Assembly (NCBI RefSeq): GCF_010725725.1
Contig: NZ_AP022599.1
Location: 5,394,001-5,458,000 of the forward strand
DNA from: Mycolicibacterium pulveris
GTDB lineage: Bacteria; Actinomycetota; Actinomycetes; Mycobacteriales; Mycobacteriaceae
Direction of reading: 5' to 3'
DNA: 64,000 nucleotides
In this document: piece after piece, positions 1-9,600 of the stretch
Position numbering within the stretch: the first letter of the stretch is position 1
Layout: the number at the start of each line of letters is the position of its first letter
Notes under the pieces: generated by a model
Database searches by the model: none
What the model saw: only the letters and a program-made list of their open reading frames with translations
What the model was told of the DNA's origin: nothing
Position numbers and translations under genes: made by a program

Positions 1-1
1 C

Positions 2-1204
2 GCCGCCCGTGCGCAGGCGTGGCTGGCCGAGAACATGCCCCCGATCGACCCGAACAACCCGCCCGAACACGACCGTGGTGAAGAGGAACCGTGGCTGCGC
101 GCCCGGGAACTGCAGAAGCGGTTGTGGGAAGGCGGATTCGCCGGCATCTGCTTTCCCAAGGAGTACGGCGGTCTCGGTCTTCCGATCGCCTATCAGAAGG
201 CGTTCGACGAGGTTTCGCGCTGCTACGAGCTTCCCATCATCCTCAACACCCCGACCTTCACGATCTGCGCGGCCACGATCCTCGACACCGGCAGCGAAGA
301 GCAGAAGCAGAAGCACATTCCGGCGGTGCTGCGCGGCGACGAGGTTCTGGTGCAGCTGCTCTCGGAGCCCAGCGGCGGGTCCGACCTGGCCGGCGTCATC
401 ACCCGCGCCGACCGCAAGGACGACAAGTGGGTGATCAACGGCGCCAAGACCTGGAGCACCAGCGCGTTCGCCGCCGACTACGGATTGATGCTGGCGCGCA
501 CCGACTGGGATGTGCCCAAGCACGAGGGCCTGACGATGTTTCTGGTGCCGATCAACAGCCCGGGCATCACGCTGCGGCGCATCAAACAGGTGAACGGCTC
601 GGTCGAGTTCTGCGAGGAGTTCTTCGACAACCTCGAACTCGGCGACGATGCCGTCGTCGGCGAAGTCAACGGCGGCTGGCAGGTGGCATCGCGCCAGCTC
701 TACCACGAGCGGCGGGCGGTGGGCGGCGGCTCGGAGTTCGCCAGCGGGATCGGCGCCGAGGGCAAGTCCGATGTGCCGATCGACTACGTCGCGCTGTTGG
801 AGGCGACCGGTCAGGCCGACAGCGAGCGCGCCCAGGAGATGGCCGGCCGCGCGCTGGTGCACCGCGCCGTGCGCGAGCAGCTCATCGAGCACGTGTACCA
901 CGGGGTGCTCGACGGGTCGCTTCCCCCGGCGGCCGGCTCGATCATCCGCGTCACCCACGCCGACATCCACCATCTGGAGTTCGACACCGCGCTGGCGCTC
1001 ACGGCCAGCGCCGGGGTGGTGGACCTCGGAGATCAGCTGATCCGGCACGGCGAGCGCTACCTGTCGCGGCAGGCCGCCGCGCTCGGCGGAGGCACCACCG
1101 AGATCGCGCGCAACATCATCGGTGAGCGGGTGTTGGGTTTCCCCCGCGAGCACGCCGCCGACCGCGGGGTGCCGTTCAAAGAGGTCAAGCGCAACAAGGG
1201 CTAG
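2..1204 (+). CDS. Acyl-CoA dehydrogenase family protein (5' end outside window)
   Basis: The reading frame is open from the first bases, so the start codon lies upstream and about 400 residues are visible. The protein has the FadE fold order: an N-terminal helical part (IC FPKEYGGLGL-type), a middle beta part with LLSEPSGGSDLAG and NGAKTWSTSA, and a C-terminal helical part ending in GGGTTEIARNIIGERVLG, the usual FAD/substrate-binding tail. The family oxidises acyl-CoA thioesters to enoyl-CoA using FAD and passes electrons to ETF. The substrate cannot be read from sequence. It converges tail-to-tail with the next gene, the two stops being adjacent. Confidence 0.88.
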   Translation, partial: AARAQAWLAENMPPIDPNNPPEHDRGEEEPWLRARELQKRLWEGGFAGICFPKEYGGLGLPIAYQKAFDEVSRCYELPIILNTPTFTICAATILDTGSEEQKQKHIPAVLRGDEVLVQLLSEPSGGSDLAGVITRADRKDDKWVINGAKTWSTSAFAADYGLMLARTDWDVPKHEGLTMFLVPINSPGITLRRIKQVNGSVEFCEEFFDNLELGDDAVVGEVNGGWQVASRQLYHERRAVGGGSEFASGIGAEGKSDVPIDYVALLEATGQADSERAQEMAGRALVHRAVREQLIEHVYHGVLDGSLPPAAGSIIRVTHADIHHLEFDTALALTASAGVVDLGDQLIRHGERYLSRQAAALGGGTTEIARNIIGERVLGFPREHAADRGVPFKEVKRNKG

Positions 1205-2221
1205 CTAGAACAGCGTGGGCTGGAGCGCTTCGGCGGGTGGGGCGGCCGGCGTGGACACCGTACGAAACGAACGACGGTCCGGGGCCAGCCCGTGCTTGGC
1301 GATCAGCGGCGTCACCCGCTCGTCCAACGCCTGGCGGTAGTCCTGCGGCAGATACGCTCCGCGCCGGTACAGATCACGGTAGGGCGCAACCAGTTCGGGG
1401 TGTGAGCGCGCCAACCAGTTCATGAACCACCCGCGGGTGGAACCGCGCAGGTGCAGCCCGAACGCCGTCACACCGGTGGCTCCGGCAGCGGCGATCTGGC
1501 CCAGCAGGGTATCGAGGTGCTCGGCCGAGTCGGTCAGGTACGGCAGCACCGGCGCCACCATGACGTGGCAGTCCAGACCGGTCTCGCGGATCGCGGTGAT
1601 CAGCCCGAGGCGCGCCTGCGGCGTCGGCGTACCGGGTTCGACGTCGTTGTGGATCTGCGGGTCGGCCACCGCCAGGGACACCGCGACGCTGACGTCGACC
1701 CGGCGGGCGGCCTCGGTGATCAGCGGCAGGTCCCGGCGCAGCAACGTGCCCTTGGTGAGGATCGAAAACGGTGTACCCGAATCAGCAAGTGCGGCAATGA
1801 TTCCGGGCATCAGTGCGTAGCGCCCTTCGGCGCGCTGATACGGGTCGGTGTTGGTGCCCAGCGCGACGGTCTCGCGCGACCACGACGGGCGCGACAACTC
1901 CCGGCGCAGCACGTCTACCACGTTGGTCTTGACGACGACCTGGCTGTCGAAGTCGGCGCCGCAGCCCAGGTCGAGGTACTCGTGGGTGGGTCGCGCGAAG
2001 CAGTACCGGCAGGCGTGCGAGCACCCGCGGTAGCCGTTGACGGTGTATCGGAACGGCAGTTGGGAGGCCTTCGGCACCTTGTTCAGCGCCGACTTGCACA
2101 GCACTTCGTGAAACGTGATGCCGTCGAACTGGGGGGTGCGCACGCTGCGCACGAAGCCGATGCGCTGCAGCCCGGGCAGGGCGCCGTCGTCGACGCTGAC
2201 CGCCTGACCGTCCCACCGCAT
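1205..2221 (-). CDS. Radical SAM protein, Rv2578c family
   Basis: This 338-residue protein carries the radical SAM cluster motif CSHACRYC (Cys67, Cys71, Cys74), which binds the 4Fe-4S cluster that cleaves S-adenosylmethionine. Further matches to the Rv2578c family are the NGYRGCSHACRYCFAR context and a TIM-barrel-like remainder with VALGTNTDPYQ. The family is widespread in actinobacteria, has some resemblance to spore photoproduct lyase-like repair enzymes, and has no settled substrate. The ATG start lies about 150 nt from divergently transcribed helR, so they share a regulatory region. The function beyond a radical SAM reaction is unknown. Confidence 0.85.
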   Translation of the reverse strand: MRWDGQAVSVDDGALPGLQRIGFVRSVRTPQFDGITFHEVLCKSALNKVPKASQLPFRYTVNGYRGCSHACRYCFARPTHEYLDLGCGADFDSQVVVKTNVVDVLRRELSRPSWSRETVALGTNTDPYQRAEGRYALMPGIIAALADSGTPFSILTKGTLLRRDLPLITEAARRVDVSVAVSLAVADPQIHNDVEPGTPTPQARLGLITAIRETGLDCHVMVAPVLPYLTDSAEHLDTLLGQIAAAGATGVTAFGLHLRGSTRGWFMNWLARSHPELVAPYRDLYRRGAYLPQDYRQALDERVTPLIAKHGLAPDRRSFRTVSTPAAPPAEALQPTLF

Positions 2222-2315
2222 ATCCTCATTCGAACTGACGTTCGAGCCGATGTCAAGCGTCGGTACGTTGTACGGAGGCCCTCGGTGATTCCCACTTCAC
2301 CATACCGCGCGCAGG

Positions 2316-2334
2316 GGGGCTTGCGGCAAGACCG
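2316..2334 (+). promoter_or_regulatory. Rifamycin-associated element (RAE) upstream of helR
   Basis: The 19 bases GGGGCTTGCGGCAAGACCG match the published RAE palindrome GGGGCTTGCGGCAAGCCCC at 17 of 19 positions; the left arm and centre are perfect and the two mismatches are in the right arm. RAEs lie upstream of rifamycin-inducible resistance genes, including helR, in actinobacteria. Here the element ends 43 nt before the proposed helR start. The match is seen directly; rifamycin induction is inferred from the family. Confidence 0.8.
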
Positions 2335-2377
2335 GGGTGATGCGTCAAACTCCTTGGCCGAAGCGCTATCTCACGAA

Positions 2378-4612
2378 ATGAGGCACGTGACAACGAACGA
2401 CTACGAGATCGAACTGCAGGCTGAGCGGGACTATGTGACCGGGCTCTATGCGCGGCTGGACGCCGAACGGACCCGGCTCAAGGACAAGTACGACGCCGCC
2501 CTGCGCGCTCCTGTCGACAAGCAGGACGGCGGCACCCTGGTCGAGCGCGACGCCGCGGTGCGCGGGCTGGCCGCGCAGATGGACCGGCTCAACGTGGCCG
2601 ACCACGGGCTGTGCTTCGGCCGGCTGGACAGCATCGCTGGTGAGCGCTCCTACATCGGGCGCATCGGGCTGCTCGACGAGGACCACGACTACGAGCCGCT
2701 GCTGATCGACTGGCGGGCGCCCGCGGCGCGCGCCTTCTACGTCGCCACCGCCGCCAACCCGGAGGGCATGCGTCGGCGGCGCCAGTTCCACACCCTGGGC
2801 CGTCGGATCCTCGACTTCACCGACGAGGTCTTCGTCCGGCCCGGTGAGAGGGCCGATGACGACACCGCCTTCGCCGGGGACTCGGCCCTGCTCGCCGCGA
2901 TCAACGCACCCCGCGGCGAAGGGATGCGCGACATCGTCGCGACGATCCAGGCCGAACAGGACGAGATCATCCGCCTCGACCATCCCGGTGTGTTGGTGAT
3001 CGAGGGCGGCCCGGGCACCGGAAAGACCGTCGTGGCGCTGCACCGGGTGGCCTACCTGCTCTACACGCACCGCAAACGCATGGAAAGCCACGGCGTCCTG
3101 GTGATCGGGCCCAACCCGGCGTTCCTGGATTACGTGGGCCGGGTGCTGCCGTCGCTGGGCGAGACCAACGTCGTGTTCATGACCACCGGCGACCTGGTGC
3201 CCCGGCTGCGCGTCACCGCCCAGGACGAGCCGCGGGCCGCCCAGCTCAAAGGGTCACTGAAGATGCTGGACGTGCTCGCCGCGGCGATCGCCGATCGGCA
3301 ACGACTGCCCGAGACCCCGCTGCAGATCGAGCTCAGCGACGTCACGGTGCGCATCGACGCCGAAACCGCGCAGTGGGCACGGCAGGAGGCACGCGACAGC
3401 GGCCGGCCGCACAACGAGGCCCGCGCGGTGTTCACCGAGATCGTGACCTACGTACTGACCGAGCGGGCGATTGCGCGCATCGGACGGGGCTGGCTGACCC
3501 GCGAGGACCGTCAAGCTTGGGAGGACCTGCGCGCCGACCTCGTCGAGGAGCTGCGCGAGAACCCGGCGTTCACCGCCGCACTCAACGAACTGTGGCCGAT
3601 CCTGACACCTGAAACCCTGCTGTCCCAACTGTATTCGTCGACCGAACGGCTGGCCGCCGCAGGAGCCGACCCCGCGCTGTACCGCGCCGACGGCACCGCA
3701 TGGACCGTGGCCGACGTGCCGCTGCTTGACGAACTCGTCGACCTGCTCGGCCGTGACCCGGCCGCGGACCGGACCGCCGAGCGGCAACGCAAGGCCGAGG
3801 CCGCCTACGCCGCGGGTGTGTTGGAGCTGATGGTCGCGCGCGAGGACCTGATGGACGACGAGGACCATCTGTTGGCCCAGGACCTGTTGTACGCCGAGGA
3901 TCTCGCCGAGCGGTTCGCCGAACGCGACAACCGCGATGTCGCCGAACGCGCTGTGGCGGACCGGGATTGGACCTACGGCCACGTCGTTGTCGACGAGGCC
4001 CAGGAGCTCTCGGAGATGGACTGGCGGGTGCTGTTTCGGCGCTGCCCGAACCGGTCGTTCACGGTGGTCGGCGATCTCGCCCAGCGCCGGTCGGTGGCGG
4101 GCGCGACGTCCTGGGACGCGATGCTGGCCCCGTACGTGCCCGACCGGTGGGTCTACCGGTCGCTGACGGTGAACTACCGCACGCCCGCGGAGATCATGGA
4201 CGTCGCGGCGGCCCTGCTCGCGGAGTTCGCACCCGGTGTGCGGCCGCCGGAATCGGTGCGCGCGTGCGGGGTTCGGCCCTGGTCTCGTCGGGTGGGCGTC
4301 GAAGACCTGCCCGCGGCGATCGACGAGTTCGTGCGCGAGGAGGCCGGCCGCGACGGGACCAGCGTGGTGATCGGCCCGCCGGGTGTGCCCGGTGTCCGCA
4401 CCCCGGCGCAGACGAAGGGCTTGGAGTTCGACGCCGTCCTGGTGGTGGAGCCGGACCGCATCCTCGCCGACGGCCAGCGCGGCGCCGCCGAGCTCTACGT
4501 CGCACTGACCCGCGCCACCCAACGGCTCGGGGTGCTGCACACCGCCCCGCTGCCGGAGGTTCTGACGGGCCTGGACCCGCTCGTCGAGAAGGAGAAACAA
4601 CAGTTGGCGTAA
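2378..4612 (+). CDS. helR: RNA polymerase-recycling motor ATPase HelR (UvrD/HelD-like)
   Basis: This 744-residue superfamily 1 helicase-like ATPase has Walker A GGPGTGKT at residues 210-217 and a Walker B-type VVDEAQELS (D539, E540) box; QTKGLEFDAV and YVALTRATQRL near the C-terminus are motifs V and VI. The charged N-terminal helical hairpin is the HelD-type arm that enters the RNA polymerase channels. HelR dissociates RNA polymerase and displaces bound rifamycin, giving intrinsic tolerance in M. abscessus and Streptomyces. ATG 2378 is chosen; GTG 2387 is an alternative, and neither has a good Shine-Dalgarno. The frame is open far upstream, but that part is antisense to the radical SAM gene. 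The RAE at 2316-2334 supports the assignment. Confidence 0.87.
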   Translation: MRHVTTNDYEIELQAERDYVTGLYARLDAERTRLKDKYDAALRAPVDKQDGGTLVERDAAVRGLAAQMDRLNVADHGLCFGRLDSIAGERSYIGRIGLLDEDHDYEPLLIDWRAPAARAFYVATAANPEGMRRRRQFHTLGRRILDFTDEVFVRPGERADDDTAFAGDSALLAAINAPRGEGMRDIVATIQAEQDEIIRLDHPGVLVIEGGPGTGKTVVALHRVAYLLYTHRKRMESHGVLVIGPNPAFLDYVGRVLPSLGETNVVFMTTGDLVPRLRVTAQDEPRAAQLKGSLKMLDVLAAAIADRQRLPETPLQIELSDVTVRIDAETAQWARQEARDSGRPHNEARAVFTEIVTYVLTERAIARIGRGWLTREDRQAWEDLRADLVEELRENPAFTAALNELWPILTPETLLSQLYSSTERLAAAGADPALYRADGTAWTVADVPLLDELVDLLGRDPAADRTAERQRKAEAAYAAGVLELMVAREDLMDDEDHLLAQDLLYAEDLAERFAERDNRDVAERAVADRDWTYGHVVVDEAQELSEMDWRVLFRRCPNRSFTVVGDLAQRRSVAGATSWDAMLAPYVPDRWVYRSLTVNYRTPAEIMDVAAALLAEFAPGVRPPESVRACGVRPWSRRVGVEDLPAAIDEFVREEAGRDGTSVVIGPPGVPGVRTPAQTKGLEFDAVLVVEPDRILADGQRGAAELYVALTRATQRLGVLHTAPLPEVLTGLDPLVEKEKQQLA

Positions 4613-4651
4613 CCGCGACGGCGGCACCGCCGGTTTGGCAAGATTCGCACC

Positions 4652-5554
4652 GTGGTGGCAGCGCAACCGTACGGACAGCTGCGGCACACGCAGGTCCTCG
4701 GTAAGCGGATGGCCTACGTCGACGAGGGCGTCGACGCGGGCGGCTGGACGATCGTCTTCCAACACGGCAACCCCACCTCGTCGTACCTGTGGCGCAACGT
4801 GATGCCGCACCTGGAGGGGCTGGGCCGCCTGGTGGCGTGCGATCTGATCGGCATGGGCGGCTCGGACAAGCTCGACGACCCCGGGCCGGACCGCTACCAC
4901 TACGCCGAGCAGCGCGAGTACCTGTTCGCGCTGTGGGACGCGCTTGACCTCGGCGACCGGGTCGTGCTCGTGGTGCACGACTGGGGCTCGGCATTGGGCT
5001 TCGACTGGGCGAACCAACACCGCGACCGAGTCGCGGGCATCGCGTACATGGAAGCCATTGCCATGCCGATCAATTGGGCGGATTTCCCTGAACCCGTCCG
5101 CCCGCTGTTTCAGGGGTTCCGCTCCGCGGAAGGCGAGGCGCTGATCCTGGAGCAGAACCTGTTCGTCGAAGCCGTTCTGCCCGGCGCGATTCAGCGCAGG
5201 CTCACCGACGAGGAGATGGATCACTACCGCGCGCCGTACCGCACCCCCGGGGAGGATCGGCGCCCGACGCTGTCATGGCCGCGCAACATCCCGATCGAGG
5301 GTGAACCCGCCGACGTCGTCGCGATCGTCGAGGAGTTCGGCCGATGGCTGGCCCACAGCGAGGTGCCCAAGCTGTTCGTCAACGCCGAGCCCGGCGCGAT
5401 CACTCGCGGGCGTGTCCGCGATTTCGTGCGCACCTGGCCGAATCAGACGGAGGTCACCGTCGCGGGAACGCACTTCATCCAGGAGGACAGCCCCGACGAG
5501 ATCGGCCAGGCCGTCGCCGCGTTCGTGCGCGCGCTTCGCGCGGCGCACGGTTAG
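4652..5554 (+). CDS. dhaA: Haloalkane dehalogenase (HLD-II, Rv2579/LinB type)
   Basis: This 300-residue alpha/beta hydrolase hydrolyses halogenated alkanes to alcohol, halide and a proton. The catalytic set is visible: nucleophile Asp110 in [10 protein letters not shown], halide-stabilising Trp111 and Asn40 (HGNPTSS), catalytic acid Glu134 (AYMEAI, the subfamily II position) and base His274 ([10 protein letters not shown]). These positions are offset by two from LinB. The start is GTG 4652, 39 nt after helR. The orthologue in M. tuberculosis, Rv2579, also sits next to the radical SAM gene and hisS. The natural substrate is unknown. Confidence 0.93.
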   Translation: MVAAQPYGQLRHTQVLGKRMAYVDEGVDAGGWTIVFQHGNPTSSYLWRNVMPHLEGLGRLVACDLIGMGGSDKLDDPGPDRYHYAEQREYLFALWDALDLGDRVVLVVHDWGSALGFDWANQHRDRVAGIAYMEAIAMPINWADFPEPVRPLFQGFRSAEGEALILEQNLFVEAVLPGAIQRRLTDEEMDHYRAPYRTPGEDRRPTLSWPRNIPIEGEPADVVAIVEEFGRWLAHSEVPKLFVNAEPGAITRGRVRDFVRTWPNQTEVTVAGTHFIQEDSPDEIGQAVAAFVRALRAAHG

Positions 5555-5561
5555 AGGCGGG

Positions 5562-5984
5562 TCACCACTTCCCGAGCTGGCAGTGCGCGGTGTACGGCCC
5601 GCTGTTCTGCACCACGACCTCGCCATCGACGGCGATCTCACAGTGCGGGTTCGGCGCGGCCTGCATCGCGTGTACACCGGTGCTCGCGGTGAGGATCGCC
5701 CACTGCGGATCCTCGAGCGTGGTTTCGAACACCCACGGCGCGCCCGGGCCGAGATCGATCTGCTCGCTCTTCAGATACGCATAGGCGTCGGCGTTGTACG
5801 CCTCCATGCTCGGCGGCTGCGCGACCAGGTAGTTGAGCTTGTAATCGGCGGCGTTGCCCGGTGAGGTGAGGGTGTATCGGACCTGATGGACGGTCGGCTC
5901 CGCGTTCGCCGTCGCCTGGCTGACCCCGATCGATGCGGCCGCCAGCGCGAGCGCTGCCCCGACCCGAATTGTCGCAGTTCGCAT
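5562..5984 (-). CDS. Small secreted protein with C-terminal Cys pair
   Basis: The product is 140 residues long, starting at ATG 5984. It begins with a typical signal peptide (MRTATIRVG, a hydrophobic alanine-rich core, then ATANAEP as likely cleavage region). The mature part is about 110 residues, predicted mostly beta, and ends with a pair of cysteines (PHCEIAVDG and YTAHCQLGKW) that could form a disulfide. That C-terminal arrangement loosely recalls the periplasmic domain of MmpS proteins, but there is no transmembrane anchor and the likeness is weak. It converges with dhaA with a 7-nt gap. The function is unknown. Confidence 0.75.
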   Translation of the reverse strand: MRTATIRVGAALALAAASIGVSQATANAEPTVHQVRYTLTSPGNAADYKLNYLVAQPPSMEAYNADAYAYLKSEQIDLGPGAPWVFETTLEDPQWAILTASTGVHAMQAAPNPHCEIAVDGEVVVQNSGPYTAHCQLGKW

Positions 5985-6037
5985 ATCCGTCACATCGCCG
6001 AACCCTACCGAACCGTTACACCCCTCTTTTTTTCCGC

Positions 6038-6095
6038 CGAGCGTGCGGGTCTGAGGCCGACACGCCGACGATCTGGGCGAGTTCACGCACGCTCG
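6038..6095. repeat. 58-bp intergenic palindromic element, copy 1
   Basis: The element is bounded by perfect 10-bp inverted ends CGAGCGTGCG and CGCACGCTCG and contains the core CGACACGCCG. A 58-bp copy in opposite orientation lies at 10668-10725, and a related 57-bp copy at 18791-18847. This copy lies in the divergent region between the secreted protein gene and the membrane protein gene, so termination is not its obvious role here. Confidence 0.75.
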
Positions 6096-6122
6096 CGACG
6101 AGCGAGGTGGCACGCTGCATCC

Positions 6123-6671
6123 GTGGATGCAACATCGCAAACCCGGGTGCTCGCCGACACCGGCGGTCTCGTCGTCACCGACGACGGGCGCCGTGTCCTG
6201 GTCATCGACCGCGGCACCGGACCGCTGGCGGTGCTGGCCTTCGTGCTGGGCGTGCTCACCCTCGTCATCGGCGGGTTCGGCGCCGTCGCACTCGTCACCG
6301 GCACGCCCTCGCAGGCGCTGGGCGCGGCGTTCGTGGCGGCCGGGGCCGTGCTGGCGGCGTCGGCGTTCGTGGTGGTGCGCAGGATCCGACGCAATCGCCG
6401 CCGGCCACTGCACGAGTGCCGGCCCGTGGCGGTGATCGACCGCAAGCTCGGGTTGTTCAGTTATCGGGGCGGCGCGATCGTGCAACTGGATCAGGTGCGG
6501 TTTGCGCGACGCCTCCAGATCGGTTCGAGCTCACCGAAATTGGTCGCGGTGACGCCGGGCGGCACGAAGGTGCTCAAGCGCGGCAACCCGTTCGACGGCG
6601 GCGTCGGCGGCGTCGACGCGGTGCTTACCGCGATCGCCCAGGGCCGTCCTGAAATCCGGGACATCACGTGA
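6123..6671 (+). CDS. Two-transmembrane-segment membrane protein
   Basis: GTG 6123 gives a 182-residue protein. About 40 polar residues are followed by two hydrophobic helices (around LAVLAFVLGVLTLVIGGFGA and ALGAAFVAAGAVLAASAFVV), then an arginine-rich stretch VRRIRRNRRR that fits cytoplasmic placement, then about 90 residues with alternating beta-like pattern. The topology resembles small bacterial PH-domain-like membrane proteins, but I cannot assign a family. It ends 10 nt from the convergent surface protein gene. The function is unknown. Confidence 0.7.
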   Translation: MDATSQTRVLADTGGLVVTDDGRRVLVIDRGTGPLAVLAFVLGVLTLVIGGFGAVALVTGTPSQALGAAFVAAGAVLAASAFVVVRRIRRNRRRPLHECRPVAVIDRKLGLFSYRGGAIVQLDQVRFARRLQIGSSSPKLVAVTPGGTKVLKRGNPFDGGVGGVDAVLTAIAQGRPEIRDIT

Positions 6672-6681
6672 GGTAGCGGCG

Positions 6682-9600
6682 TTAGTTCCCCGTGGTCCTG
6701 GTGGTGTCATGCCAGTCGACCCACGCACGGGTGAAGTAGCTGGTGTCGACGACGCCGCCGTCAACCCGGTAGTGGCCGTCGTAGACGGTGTATCTCTGGT
6801 CACCGGTTTGCTGGGTACCGAGGCCGTTGGTGTTGCCACCCCAGGTCATCGTGTGCTGGTTGCCCGCGTTGATGGTGACGGAGCCCCTTTCGAGGGTGTA
6901 CCACGGGTCACCGTTGCCGTTGTTCGAGGTATTCAGGCCGCCGCTCAGATCATCGCCGTCTGGGTCTGTCGTCGTGATGGTGATGGTGCAGCTGGTGAAC
7001 GCACACGCCAGGGGGCCGAGGCTCAGCGTGGGACTGGAGTTGATCGCGTAGATCGGCACCACGACCGTGAGCTGGGCGGTGCCGCCGAACCCGTCGGAGA
7101 CGGTCATGGTGAACGCGTCTTCGTAGGCGGCCAGGTTGACGCCGTTGTAGGTGCTGCCCGCGGCGCCGATCCTGGCGACGGCGTGCCGCTGTGCGGTCGT
7201 CAGGTTGCTCGTGTAGGTGAACTGACCGTCGGCGGCGATGGTGACGGTGGCCCCACGCGAACTGGTCACGCTGGTCGGCCAGATCGGAGCGTCGCCGTCG
7301 GCGTCGTAGTACGTCAGCTTCCCGCCGCTGGTCTGAGTGGTGCCGATCAGCGTGCCGACCGTCGGCGCCTCGGTCAGAGTCAGGGTCGGAGCGGTGTTGG
7401 GCACATCCGGCTGGACGCCCATCCGCAGGGTGACCGTGCGGCCGTTGGCGTCGGTCGCGACGATGGTGACCACGTCGTCGGCCGTCGTACTGTGGCCCAG
7501 ATTCTCGTCGCGGACGTAGGTGAAGGTCCCGGTGATCGGATCGAACGCCGTGATCGTGCCCTTCGCCGGAGGCGTTCCCAGCGCGTAGCCGGTGAAGATG
7601 CCGACGTCGGCGGGCGGGATCGGCACCGATCCATTGACGACGTACTGCTGCGGCTTGGTGACGTTGGCCGGGGTGATCGAGGTGACGTTCGGCACGGTCA
7701 CCGTCACGATGGCGCTGCCGTAGTGACCGTCCCCGACCCGCACCTGGAAGCTCTGGGTGGCGCCGGCCGTCGACGACGACACATACGTGAAGTCGCCTGT
7801 CGTCGGGTTGATGGTGACGATGCCGCCGTTGCCGCCGGAGCCGTTCTTGGTGTAGGCGGAGTTGCCATCCAGATCGTTGACCGACGACTGCACCAGCGTG
7901 TAGGTCAACGTGTCGCCGTCGGAGTCGCTGGCGTTGATCTTGCCGCGCACCACACCCAGTGCGTCTGGGGCGCCCACGGTGGGCGCGCTCGTGGTCGGGT
8001 TGGCGTTCGTCCCGTCGATGATCAGAATCTTGAACGGGAGCGTGAATCTGACGCCATCCGCGGATTCCACCGGGATGTGGACGATGTCGTACCTGTCGGC
8101 CTCGTTTTCCGAGGTCGCCCGGTGGAAGAACGCCGCGCCGGGGAGCGTGTTGGTGTAGGTGAACCCACCACCGGAGGTGTTGATGGTGACCAACGCCCCG
8201 CCCTCTGACACGTACGTCCCACCTTGGGACACCCCGAACCAGGTGACCGAGCGACCGAATTCGTCCTCCACGTGGAACGTCCCAGCGGCATACTCGGACT
8301 GCGAATTTACGCTGCCCAGGTTGAGGGTGTAGAGCCAGCTGTCGTACGTCGTCCAGGTGTCGAACTCCAACAGGACGGCCATCTCCTGGAACCGCTTGTA
8401 GACCGCGACCAGCCCGACGTAGGTCACCAGCGTGAACGGGTTGACCTGTTGGGGTGTCCAAGCTGGCAGGGTGATGTCCCAGGCCCGCTCCGGATCGGCG
8501 AATGCGCCACCGTCGCCGCCGAGTAACGCCGCCGCCTGCGCGGCAGCGACCTTGGCCAGCAGGCTGTTGAAATCGTTGAGGTCCGCTTCGGTGACGGTCG
8601 CCCCGGTGGTCGCCTTGATGATGTCGATCTCGATCTGAACCGGGTCGTAGACGCCGTTCAGCATGTTCTTCAGCACCGTCGCCGCCCCGACGACGGCAGC
8701 GCCCGTGATCTTGTACGGGTTGATGATGTCGAAAGTGCCTGCCCCGGGGGCGATCGTGAACGGCGGAGCCACCCGGTTCAGGAGGTCTCCTATCGCGTTG
8801 AGCGTGTCCGCGAACGTATAACCGGGGACCGCCGACACGACGAACATCCCGAAGATATCGAGGAGATCAGGAACCCACCGCGCCGGACTTCCCGGAGCCG
8901 CGCCGGCGAGCAGGGCCTCGAGCTGGTCGTCGGCGAGGTCGAGCGTCTGGTCGGTTTGGAAGTTGGTGAAGTCGACAAAATTCCACGGCCCTCCGGGCCA
9001 GCCGGCCAACCGGTTGACGGCCAGGGCGAGGACGCCCTGGAAGTACCACTCGCCCGTCCCGGGTATGGGCGCCGCGGCGGTTACATCGGCAACCCCGACT
9101 CCCATGAGCGCGGCCGCGCTGGTCATCAGAGGAACCCCGTTGTACATGTCGGCTGCGAGCGGCGCACCGATGACCGGCACCATGCCGACGACATCGCGGG
9201 CAAGGTCTTGGATCTCGTCGAAGAAATCAGCCTGATCGCCACGCAGCACGGCAACGCCGAGCGCGGTGGCGTTGAACAGAGCGCTGACGGCGTACATGGC
9301 TGTTCCCACCCCGGGGATCCAGCCGATCGACGTACTGAGGTCTGCGAGCACCGATTCGCCCACAAACTCGGCGACCGCGCCGAACGCTCCGACCAGCGCG
9401 ACGAAGGGGTCCTCGTTGCGGCGGCTGGACACCCACAGCGCTTGAAGCAACACGCCGACGGGCGTCGTCGGCGTCGAGTTGTTGTCCGGAGTGATTCCGA
9501 GCTGCCGCAGCAGCTCACGGGCCATCTCGGTGACAGCCGCTTCGAGTTCCTCGGTGTCGACTTCCTCGCCCTCTTCGTCCTGTTCGACGGAGCTCGCGGA

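Noticed and set aside
1451..2377. Long 5' extension of the helR frame
   Set aside because: The frame is open, but it lies antisense to the radical SAM gene, has no helicase-family similarity and would run through the RAE and promoter.
3254..5224. 656-codon minus-strand open frame antisense to helR and dhaA
   Set aside because: It is a GC-rich mirror of real coding sequence on the other strand with no domain or Shine-Dalgarno.
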